A DNA stretch of 64,000 bases from Anthonomus grandis grandis. Its lineage: Eukaryota > Arthropoda > Insecta > Coleoptera > Curculionidae. Position 1 is the first letter of the stretch, and every line of letters starts with the position of its first letter. Of this stretch, positions 12,212-21,191 are shown piece by piece. A program made the translations under genes and the position numbers. Under the pieces are notes generated by a model. It had not been told where the DNA came from. It made no database searches and was given only the letters and a program-made list of their open reading frames with translations. The stretch covers positions 9,217,167 through 9,281,166 of the forward strand of contig NC_065547.1 of assembly GCF_022605725.1 (NCBI RefSeq). Reading direction: 5' to 3'.

Positions 12212-13199
12212 TTATTTCCTTCCTCTGTATCTCTCTCTGAAGTTGTCCTTCGAGGTTCGCCCTTTCTGCTGTCCCGTCTCCCTCGATTGACGGGCAGGGC
12301 GATACCAGTTTAAATTTTTGTATGGTTTCCCTTTATCTCCCTCCCCTCCTCCTTTCATCTCTTTTTTCCTAAAACCACTTGCGACCCTAGGAGCTTTAAA
12401 CCCAGACGTTGAGGGAATAGGCTTCATGTCTTTGCTGGCCGTTTGCAAAGTTTTAGCTGCTTTAATTTTTTCGCAAATATCTGGTCCAAAAAGGAGGTCA
12501 GAGGGAGCACATTTTTCTAGGAGTTCCTTGGTATCCTTATTCATATAAGGATAAATGAAAGAGCGTCGTGCCATGGTTAAATCATAAAATAGGTTCGTAA
12601 GAAGACGCCCTGTATCTGATAAACCAGGTAGTAAGACTTCTTTGCATAGTGGAGGCATATTCTCCGCTTCGTTTAGGATGCCGTCAATATTTTTTCCTAA
12701 AATTGCTAAACCCATACCTAATTTTGTCTGAAATTGGACATATGCATTATCCTTATTTCTAATGTTTTGAGGAATAATGGCGTATGATTCTGGGTTTAGT
12801 GTTGGAGGAACTAATAACGGGCAATTAACCGGTATTTTGTATTTTTGTAAAATACCAGCAGTATCCGCCTCAGACAGTCCTTTTATTAAAATATTACTCC
12901 AACGACTTGCTAAGGCAGGGTGCACTTTAACTTGTTCAGAATCCTTTATAGACGGATCATCACCCAAAATGTTGAGAACTTCCTCTGGTAAGTCATAATC
13001 ATTGTGAATTAATAGTTCATCTGTTGGAGATGCCACGCCGCTTGGACTATGGGCTATACTCTCATCGTAATCTATGTGCTTGCCAAGCCGCGCGGGTCTT
13101 GGGCTACACTCGAACTATTATTAAAATCCGAAATCACCGGACTAATGTCACCCTGTTTTTGTCGCATTTTGACCGATGTGTTCTCTTATGTTTCCCCAT
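12212..13199 (-). pseudogene. DIRS gag-like protein
   Basis: A 274-residue open frame (ATG at 13036) extends upstream by homology to a likely original start at 13199 (MGKHKRTHRSK), with one or two single-base shifts at about 13160 and 13070. The acidic N-terminal part (HNDYDLPEEVLNILGDDP) is followed by a helical core (ALASRWSNILIKGL, PLCKEVLLPGLSDTGRLLTN, FIYPYMNKDTKELL, DLLFGPDICEKIKAAKTL) and a Gly/Arg/Lys-rich C-terminus (FRERYRGRK) suited to RNA binding. The core resembles the capsid-like proteins that precede RT in arthropod DIRS elements. It sits directly upstream of the RT frame. Confidence 0.7.
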
Positions 13200-14054
13200 G
13201 CTAAAAGAAGTTTACTTTTTAATTTTATGCAATATAATTGTGTAGTTACGCGTAATTAATCTCGTCGTCGATCCTGATGAAAACACAACACAACGCTCGC
13301 GTGTAGCACAAGAAGACGAATGAGGATTATTGGAAAGAGTGCCTAGAGTCTGGTGCGATGATGGGGGAATACGGAGCGAAATTGTACTTTAAAATCTTGT
13401 GGATAGTAGCGCGAAAAGGCGGACTACATGGTAAAGTAATTAACATCTTTGGACTGGCTGACGACATATAATTAAGTTTCATATGCTAAAATATTCGCGG
13501 GGTGATATGATGAGTAGGCCAAAAAAAAGTAAAAAAAGTCCCTATAACTATAGTGCGGACAATACATATTAAGGGAGATAGATGAGAGGAAGTGTGAAAT
13601 GAAAAATGAGATAAAGTTTCAGAAAAAAAATCCTCTGTCATAAATGTTGACCTTGAATCAAAGAGTGATAAGTACTAAATAATTATTTTGAAAATCGTAA
13701 AGAGTAGTTTTTGAAAGGATAGAGCAACCATATCCAAGTGGCCGATAAAATGCGCAGGCAAAAGAGTAAGTGTGCAACAGGGACAAAAACGATAAATTTA
13801 AAAAGAAAATTATTTTCCAAGTTTTTACTGAATTTACATTCGGCATCTTTAAGCCGTGATATTTTAGAACTTTTAGGAATATTAAAAAAATATAATATGT
13901 TTTATTATAAAGAAAATTCAATTATTATAACCTATTATCTTGAAATTGCTTGAAGGCATTACATTCCTAATATAAAACCTTCATAATAAACAGAGGTGAT
14001 GTTTGTTATATTTATTTTATTTTATGTTCCCATTTAATTTTATTTTTTCGGAAA
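13200..14054. other. Unassigned sequence between DIRS and RT remnant
   Basis: The first part may hold the DIRS 5' untranslated region and terminal repeat, but no repeat pair could be matched because the other end is lost. No coding motif was recognised. Two overlapping open frames near 13658-13953 on opposite strands lack domains. Confidence 0.35.
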
Positions 14055-14350
14055 AGTATAGCTGAAAGCTAAATCCCAACAAGACAGTGGCACTTTACTT
14101 TCGCAAAAACAAGAAAATGAAATTAGCGATTCAGGGAAATCTGCCAACCTCAACTTGTGCAAAAAATCTAGCTCTTATGGTCGATATAGAGTTAAGATTT
14201 AAGAAGAACGTAAATCTTACCATTAAAAGTTTTTTAACCACATTGACACATTTTAACAATTAAACAAAGGATTGACCTTACAGAGAGTTTAGTTCTTAGT
14301 CATTTTAATTATTGTGATATAGTTTATGGTCCATGTCTAAAGCATCTATT
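14055..14350 (+). pseudogene. Jockey/CR1-type RT C-terminal remnant, left part
   Basis: Translated blocks LNPNKTVALYFRKNKKMKLAI, NLALMVDIELRFKKNVNLTIK and ESLVLSHFNYCDIVYGPCL are the thumb and post-RT region of a jockey-superfamily element. The sequence stops at about 14350, where Harbinger DNA starts, and resumes at about 16560. Small indels shift the frame. Confidence 0.7.
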
Positions 14351-14513
14351 ACACAGGGCGAGATTACTAGCCAGTCGCCGGCGAGTAAAATTTTAAGCTA
14401 GTTAGAACACGCTCAGCGAGCGCAAACTACACAGGGCTAGTTAAATCGCTTTACTCGCAGGGTATTGAATTTTGGAAGTTGTTTGTTTTGTATTTTTCAT
14501 TCGAAAATTCAAA

Positions 14514-15917
14514 ATGTCTGTTAAATGGAATAGTAATCAAATTATAGAGTTTTTAAAAATTTATAAACAGTATTTCACAGTATTTTATATAACAGTACAT
14601 CATATAACAGTAGTATATTTAACAGTACATTTCCAGTATTAAGGAATATTATACACAAAAATTATCGAAATATTAAACTGAAAGACGTATTATTAGAACA
14701 TGTGTGAACAATTAGATGATAAAGGGGTTCTAAAAGGAATGGATGGAAAACAATTAAAAAACAAAATTAAAAATTTGAAAGATGTGTTTCGTCAAAAACT
14801 GGCCAAAATAGAACGAAGCAAAAAAAGTGGCTGTGGAACAGAAGACATTTACACCCCAAACATGGTTTGAGGCTGCCCATTTTTTCGCAGAAGTTTTGTC
14901 AACAAGGCATAGTAATTCAAACTTGGTGAGTAGATTTTAGAGCTAGATATTTTTTATCTTTACATACAAAATCATACGTTTTGGTCAAAATTACGTTGGA
15001 AAATAAATTGTATTTACTTAAAAATATAAAAAAATATTATTCAAGTTAATTCCAATCCCACTTTTTTCCATTGCCACGGAAAAGGATTTTCTTCCATAAA
15101 ATACTTGGCGTACGTGCGTCTTACTTCCTCTGCGGAATTTTTGTAATTATTATTTCCCAAATGACTAACCGATGACAGATTATCCACGTGGTTTCTCCAT
15201 TGTCCAAAAGTAATATTTCCCGTGTTCAGATTCTCTCTATCCACAGCATTTTCAGGAAAATAAGTATCGGGGCTGCTTTTTCTCAGCCAGTTGTGGAGAC
15301 TACATGCTGCCAAAATAACATTGTCAATTGTTGCTTCTTTTAATTGAATTGGTCTTGAAAATATTCTGAAGCGCCACACAAGAATACCAAATGCATTTTC
15401 TGATACTCGTCTTGCTCGAGAGAGTCGGTAGTTGAATATCCTTTCAATATTATTAAGCTGTGACTTACTGTACGGCTTCATTAAATTTATTTTTAATGGA
15501 AAGGCATCGTCCCCCACAATGACCAAATTTTCAGGCATATTAAGAGTGTTATTTTCCATAGCGATGTTTAAAGTACTATCTCTAAATATTGCAGTGTCAC
15601 TAGCTCGGACGTTTGCTCCAATATCAATGTAAGTAAAGCAATAATCTGCGTCCACCATTGCAAATAACACTATACTATAGGTTTTTTTGTAATTTAAGTA
15701 CAGACTTGACTGTTTGGAAAACAATAACCAAATAAATACTTACTACGGAGAACCCCTTCGACTGCAAACTTCTTCATCGTCATCCTCCCCAAGTGATCCC
15801 AGCCCTGCCTCAACCACATATGAAACACATACCCAAACCCAAAATAACGAAGATAACGGATATGGTCACGATGTTCTTTATCAAGCACTTATAAATACAT
15901 TTTCGGCACAATTTTAA
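14514..15917 (+). pseudogene. Harbinger Myb/SANT-like accessory protein, split by transposase sequence
   Basis: ATG 14514 opens MSVKWNSNQIIEFLKIYKQY, the first helix of a Myb/SANT-like (MADF-type) domain. After a short repeat-rich stretch, the frame resumes with RNIKLKDVLLEHV, MDGKQLKNKIKNLKDVFRQK, SGCGTEDIYTPK.TWFEAAHFF and stops at a donor-like GTGAGT near 14936. A second coding block at 15714-15917 (ENNNQINTYYG, a Ser/Pro-rich stretch, then YGHDVLYQALINTFSAQF and TAA) fits the low-complexity C-terminus of such proteins. The transposase 3' exon lies between the two blocks on the other strand. In Harbinger elements this protein helps the transposase bind the ends. Frameshifts and the odd layout suggest rearrangement. 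Confidence 0.55.
15041..15711 (-). pseudogene. Harbinger DDE transposase, C-terminal part
   Basis: Minus-strand translation from an acceptor-like AAACAG (about 15712) gives SSLYLNYKKTYSIVLFAMVD, YIDIGANVRASD, VGDDAFPLKINLMKPY (second catalytic Asp), FNYRLSRARRVSENAFGIL (catalytic Glu) and WRFRIFSRPI, then LAACSLHNWLRK. This is the HARBI1-type DDE_4 fold. The segment with the first catalytic Asp (usually GALDGKH) is absent here and in the N-terminal part, so the catalytic triad is incomplete. Confidence 0.85.
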
Positions 15918-15993
15918 TTCTTAATGAATAAATAATATTTTTTATAAATAAGTAACTTGTTTCATACACAGTGTGTGAAAAATAAATTCATTA

Positions 15994-16467
15994 TTAAGTT
16001 ATTATTACCTTTATATATGGCTTTAGAACCTGACAAATTGCTGCAAGTACTTCGGGTACAAACAGTGACATTGTACATTCAGGCACTCGGAATAAATATT
16101 CTAGTGATTTAAACGAATCACCAGTTGCCAAAAAGCGCAGGGTTATTTCTAGTTTTGTAGCAGTTGGTATCGCCATCCTTATTTTTGTATTTTTTTTGCG
16201 GATTGTTTCGTCAACCATTTGTAATAAATTATTAAACTGTTCATTGCTCATTCTCAAAACATTCCTGTACGCCACAGGATCTTCACCTTTTAATTGTTTC
16301 AATAAAATATTAGAAGCCCCATATGTGTCTCGTTTTGAAATCCAATACCTGACCCACACCCGTCTTGCTTTTCTTTTTTTCTGGTTTAACTTTTCTTGAA
16401 GTTTTTTCTGAATTAAAAGGCTCACAACAATAATTTCTGCACGCACTATATCCGCCATTTTATCCAA
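15994..16467 (-). pseudogene. Harbinger transposase, N-terminal part
   Basis: The ATG at 16467 opens MDKMADIVRAEIIVVSLLIQ, followed by a basic segment (KKRKARRVWVRYWISKRD) and the helix-turn-helix-like region FNNLLQMVDETIRKK, AIPTATKLEITLRFLATGDSF and LFRVPECTMSLFVPEVLAAI, typical of HARBI1-type proteins. The frame ends KPYIK followed by GTAATA, which may be a donor. About 50 residues that should follow, with the first catalytic Asp, are missing between 15994 and 15712. Confidence 0.8.
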
Positions 16468-16558
16468 CTAGTACTAGTCCTGTTTTAAATTACACATAGC
16501 GTTTTCACTCGCCAAAGAGAGAAATCGCGAGCGAGTAGCGAGAAAAGTAGGCCAGTGT

Positions 16559-17280
16559 TCAACTTTACTCGCTTGGGATAAGAAAATATCAACCTGTTTC
16601 ATTTAAGTTATCAGATGCAGAATGGTTTAACATGAAAAAGCGCCGAGACTTACACTTTTTAAATTTTTGCCATGGGGTTTTAAAAACTAAAACTAAAGGT
16701 CCACCATACCTGTATAATAAAATTAGATATCTATCAGATCTTCGTCACCTAACGTCAGACATGGAGGATCAATAATTACACCTCGCCATAACATCTCAAT
16801 ATTTGAAAGAAGCTTCTCTTATAATGTTTACTGCATGTACAATGATGTTCCTAACTCCTTAAAACATTTACTAATAAATAGATTATTAAATCCGATATTA
16901 AACTGTATCTATTAAATCAAACTTATTGTATTTTGTACGCTTATATTTTTGTTAGTTTGTTGTTGATAGTGAACGTTTATTGCACGATAAAATTTTGTTA
17001 GAGAGGGTTAATCCCAATTGTGGTGTATTTGTAAACAGAAAAATTAAAATAATTAGAGTCGTTGCTTGGTATTTGTTTTTTTTTCCTCGATTCTCTGTAG
17101 TTTTTCTTTTCTTTACAAATGTCTTATGTATATGAATTGGAACATTGAAAGACCAGAATTAGCATTGTAGTAGAACTATGGACAGTTTGTTTACTTGCCA
17201 TCTCTGATGCAATGATGCTAAATTCTTATGTAGAAATGGCAAAAAAACACATTTTATAATAATAATAATAATAATGATAA
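16559..17280 (+). pseudogene. Jockey/CR1-type RT remnant, right part, with TAA-repeat tail
   Basis: Blocks YSLGIRKYQPVSFKLSDAEW, MKKRRDLHFLNFCHGVLK, KGPPYLYNKIRYLSDLRH and TPRHNISIFERSFSYNVY continue the C-terminal region begun at 14055-14350. The 3' untranslated part runs to a short microsatellite (TAATAATAATAATAAT, about 17258-17280), a usual tail for this class. Confidence 0.65.
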
Positions 17281-17399
17281 TTACGTATTGTGTTTGTCAA
17301 CAACAGAATATAAACAAATAAAAATAAAAAGTTAAAATTAAAAACAATAGTAATAAATAGAGGGTGTTTGATATGTAATTTTTAGAATTACGTCAAGAA

Positions 17400-18559
17400 A
17401 ATCGAGAAACGAAGCAGTATTTCGAGGAATAGTATAAGCTGAAAGATAATAAATTATATAAGAAATTAAAAGATGGGAAACTAGCATGGGTAGTTCCTCG
17501 AATGGCAAGAATGCAGATATGTAGACTGTGTCATGATAATTGTGGTCATTTGGGCATTGATAAAACCATAAATCGCATTTGTAAAAATTATTGGTTTACA
17601 CAAATGAGGCGATTTGTCACAAAGTATATCAAGGCTTGTTTACACTGTGCTTTTTATAAGAAAACGGACGTAATCAAACAAGGTAAACTACATCCAATCG
17701 AAAAAATAGCAGTTCCATTTCATACACTTCACATCGATCACGTGGGCCCATTTGTTACAAGCAAGAAGAAGAATAAATTTCTGTTGGTGATTGTAGATGG
17801 TTTTACCAAGTTTTGTGTATTGGAACCTGTACGTGATCAAAAAAGTAAACATGCTATTAATGCTTTCATGAACCTAATTCATCTTTTTGGTGTTCCCAAT
17901 CGTATTATAAGTGATAGAGGAACAGCTTTTACTTCGAAAACGTTTAATAACTTTTGCAAGACCTATGGGATAAAACATGTGTTAAATGCTGTTGCTACTC
18001 CGAGAGCTAACGACCAATGTGAAAGGTATAATAAGACTATTGTTAACACTTTGGCTGCGACAGCAGTAGAAAAAGAAGCTGACAACTGGGACCATTTTAT
18101 CAAAAAAATACAATGCTCACTAAATACTTGATTTAATCGAGCTATAAATGCCACACCAATGGAATGTTTAATCGGTTGCAAATGAAAGAATATAGCTGAA
18201 GCATGGATTTTGAATAAAGTGCAAGTTCAAATTGAAAGATTGGATTTACATGAGTTGCGAGAGAGCATTTCCCAACATATAACCGAAGATCAACGAAAGT
18301 AAAAAGAAAGGTGTGACAAGACCAGAAAAGAGGCTACGAAGTATCAAGAAGGAGATGTAGTGCTGGTGCGAATAGTCAGAGAGGTTCCAACATGGTCAAG
18401 CCGAAAATTGTTCAGAGGGCCATTCCGCATAACAAAAGTATTAATTAATTATCGCTATGAGGTCCAGGACTTACGAGAGGGAGCCAAACGAGTTAGCAGA
18501 CCAATGGTGGTATCTCCTGATTTGGTTAAATGGAATACTTTTCAAGACGATGAATTGTG
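17400..18559 (+). pseudogene. Ty3/gypsy integrase fragment
   Basis: From about 17440 (YKLKDNKLYKKLKDGKLAWVV) the frame enters an integrase: zinc-binding H-x4-H and C-x2-C (HDNCGH, CLHC), then the catalytic core with HIDHVGPF, ISDRGTAFTS and NDQCERYNKTIV as D, D and E. After stops at 18129 and 18301 the same frame reaches a C-terminal region (EGDVVLVR, RGPFRITKVL, RYEVQDLR) like gypsy chromodomain-less tails, ending at TGA 18557. No RT, protease or gag was found upstream, so the element is 5' truncated. It is followed by the GATC repeat block and a candidate LTR. Confidence 0.75.
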
Positions 18560-18599
18560 AGTATAAGACGTATACTTACAAAGTAAGGTCAAAGGACCA

Positions 18600-19175
18600 A
18601 TACGATACGAATTGAAAAAAAAAATCTTGACTGAGATCAACGGATCTCCATAAGTCACCGGATTTATGCATGCGAACTAAGGTCAAAGGATCTTAGTTGA
18701 GATTTACGGATTTCCATAGATCAAAGGATCTATGCGTATGAGTTATGATTAACGATTCTCAAGTAGAAATCAACGGATCTCTCTAGATCAACGGATCTAT
18801 ATTTACGAATTAAGGTCAAAGGATCTTAGTTGAGATAAACGGATCTCCATAGATCAAAGGATCTATGCGTATGAGTTATGATTAACGATTCTTAAGTAGA
18901 GATTAACGGATCTAGATTTACGAATTAAGGTCAAATGATCTCCATAGATCAACAGATCTATGTGTGTAAGTTGTAAATATTGTGTCTTAATTGAAGTCAA
19001 CGGATTTCCATAGATTAAAGGATATATGTCTATACGAACTAAGATCAACGAATCTCCGTAGATCAAAGGATCTATGCGTATGAGTTAAGATCACAAATTT
19101 ATATCTGAGATCGACGGATCTATTTGTATTTGATCGACGGATCAAAGAAATAATACTTGAGGTCAAAGGACCTCG
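18600..19175 (+). repeat. About 20 imperfect dyad repeats, AGATCAACGGATCT-like
   Basis: The motif (A/G)GATCAACGGATCT or GGTCAAAGGATCT recurs about every 25-35 bases, joined by linkers such as ATGCGTATGAGTTA. Many copies are near-palindromes with AGATC on one side and GATCT on the other. The block lies between the integrase stop and the candidate polypurine tract/LTR of the gypsy remnant, so it is probably a 3' non-coding repeat region of that element. Confidence 0.75.
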
Positions 19176-19194
19176 GCAATTACTTATAACGCTA

Positions 19195-19490
19195 AGGCGA
19201 TTGTTTTTTGCAGGTTAACCCCACCTGAGGACAGGCGGTTAGGCTAGGATGACCGAATGTAGCAAAAAAAAAAATAAAAAAGATACATGTATCGATGGGC
19301 AGATTTTCCAAAGAAAAGGGGTCCATTGTGTAATCTATGGAAGCTCGGGCCCAAAATGAGACCACATGGTGCTAAAAGCAACCCTAGGCTGGGACGTGAT
19401 AAGAATACTAATGAGCCTTCGAACTATGGTGGGAATCTACCCACTTTTTTGTTATCCAACTGTTTGGACAAACTTTAGATCTGCTAGAAT
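19195..19490 (+). other. Candidate 3' end and LTR of the gypsy remnant
   Basis: The GAGGACAGGCGGTTAGGC and GATGACCGAATGTAGC sequences at about 19228-19263 resemble the segment that precedes the 3' LTR in many Ty3/gypsy elements; an A-rich tract follows at 19263. No second LTR copy exists in the window, so the LTR cannot be confirmed or bounded. Confidence 0.3.
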
Positions 19491-19654
19491 GTATTTTAAA
19501 AAAAAAGCCCGGTAGTCTAGAATATATATTTGTTGTGAGCACTCCTGTCTTATTTATAAAATTTTGGTCGTTTACATAATGTTGAAAGTGTATTTTGGCG
19601 TTTTAATATATCTTACAGAAGTTTCTTGAATATTATTTTGTAATACAGAACCAA

Positions 19655-20651
19655 ACTATGAAGTAACCTTCTTTCACACATATTCATCCAGCCTTTTTTC
19701 TCTCTGTTTTACATTTACACCTTTATCATATTGTCTTATTCCACCCATTAAACGAACACAACAATTTTGTAATAATTGTATACGCCTTTTTTCCATATCT
19801 GCCAAACATGGCCCGTAAACCGAACAACAAAAATCAAAATGCAAAAGCACCAGCGAGTTCTTTTTAAGAACTTCTTTTTCAGAAAATTCTTTTTAATTTG
19901 TTATTTAGAAAATGTCTTTGGCTGTAAATAAGTTTGAGGTTAGAATAAGCTTTTTCATACAATGATTTATGTGCTCAGAGAATCTAAGATCGTTATCAAT
20001 CAATAAACCCAAATTTTTGTAGGTATTACGGCATAATAAAATTTCGCTATTTATCTGCAAGTTAAGGAGATGCAAGAATCTCTTCCTAATAGTTTCGGGT
20101 CCGAACAGTAAGGCTTGACATTCTTTTGGATTTAATTCCAGACAATTGTTTAGAGAAGTGTTAAATAGAAATGGGGGTTACTATTTATTTTGTTATTTGC
20201 TTTAGCTACGTCTTCAGATTTAAATGAAATATAAATTTGTGTTCGTCTGCATACTGATGTACTGTGACAAACTTGAGTTTTGAAGTTAGTTGGGATGTGT
20301 ATAGATAAAATAATAGGGGACACAAAATCGATCCTTGTGGCACATGTTCAATATTTAAGTATTCGGACTGGGTATTACTTACCTTGACTGACTGCCATTT
20401 ATCAACCAGATAATTACGAATAAGCCGACAGGCCCTGCTACTGAAACCTGAAGATATGACAAGATAGCAAGCATCAACTCCTGGTTAATCCTGTCAAAGG
20501 CCTTCGAATAGTCCAAAAGCAGTAAATTTTCCGCGGTCGGATGTTTCAAGAATATCTAATATTATCTAATATTTTAAGAGGGCAGTCTCGCAACTGTGAT
20601 TCTTTCTAAACCTAGACTGAAAGGCAGGGAGTAGACTGTTTTTCTGTACAT
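19655..20651 (-). pseudogene. Jockey/CR1-type RT remnant (minus), main part
   Basis: Minus-strand blocks in order are LLPAFQSRFRKNHSCETALL (about 20600), LLLLDYSKAFDRINQELMLA (about 20510), DGSILCPLL-like at about 20330, LELNPKECQALLFGPE (about 20130), YKNLGLLIDNDLRFSEHIN (about 19990) and FDFCCSVYGPCLADMEKRRIQ (about 19800). These are RT fingers, palm and thumb of a non-LTR element. Many stops and indels are present. The upstream continuation lies across the DDE transposon at 24831-24865. Confidence 0.7.
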
Positions 20652-20850
20652 GGGTGATTCTACCAATGAAAGGAATTAAACGCAAATATTTGGTGAAAAC
20701 ATATTTTTTTATGTATTTTGTATGAATAGTATGTAAAGATCAACAAAACAGCATAAATACCCTATCTTGTAAGCGGCCAGATAAAAAACCAAAAAATAGC
20801 TATTTTAAAGCATTTTATTGTTTTTAAAGGACAGGGTAGTGAGCAGACCC

Positions 20851-20864
20851 ACAGGGAAGTGATA
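20851..20864 (+). repeat. Subterminal motif ACAGGGAAGTGATA, left copy
   Basis: Exact copy of the 14 bp motif, preceded by CCC as at 24635. A degraded copy (ACAGGGTAGTGA) lies just upstream at 20830. Confidence 0.8.
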
Positions 20865-21191
20865 ATTTATCTAAAAGTGACGGTTTCTTTGGTTTATTAA
20901 ATATTTATCTAATTATTAGTATGATTTTATTGATGACGAATACAAATAAAGTTTATTTTTATTTTTTACTTAACAAAATATTTTTTTTTATTAGGTATAT
21001 CTATAATTAATTATAATAAAAAAACATATTTCTTAAAGTGCTTGGAAATTCTTTATTTCTCTTTATTTAACAAAATTTTAAATTAAAAACTAAAAAAGAA
21101 ATTGGTACCTATTTTAAAGTTTAAAAAATAAATGCTTTTTACGTGTTATAATATAAAAATAGAACATTTAAAAGAAAAAAATAATATCTTA

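Larger units (their letters stand above)
10184..13199 (-). mobile_element. DIRS-type retrotransposon, 3' truncated
   Basis: On the minus strand the order is gag-like ORF, RT, RNase H, then the N-terminal part of a tyrosine recombinase, which is the DIRS/PAT layout. The recombinase stops at about 10184 before its catalytic domain, so the 3' end, including the split or inverted terminal repeats, is missing. No LTR is expected for this group. The right boundary is somewhere in 13200-14050 and could not be set. Confidence 0.85.
14351..16558. mobile_element. PIF/Harbinger transposon, rearranged, nested in the RT remnant
   Basis: It carries the two expected Harbinger genes, a DDE transposase (minus) and a Myb/SANT-like DNA-binding protein (plus), between jockey-type RT fragments. 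Imperfect terminal inverted repeats are visible: ACACAGGGCTAGTT at 14429 and, reversed, ACACTGGCCTACTT ending at 16558, with a further ACACAGGGC copy at 14351. The usual 3 bp target duplication could not be fixed, so the outer boundaries are approximate. Both genes are broken or rearranged. Confidence 0.75.

Noticed and set aside
15694..15888. Minus-strand open frame as the missing exon of the Harbinger transposase
   Set aside because: It lacks a GALDGKH-like motif. The opposite strand has a better coding look (Ser/Pro-rich tail ending YGHDVLYQALINTFSAQF).
14340..16570. Exact Harbinger boundaries from a 3-bp TTA/TAA target duplication
   Set aside because: Several TTA triplets lie near both ends, and the two candidate left termini (14351 and 14429) cannot be separated. 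The RT frame across the junction also lacks about 15 residues, so no clean empty site can be read.
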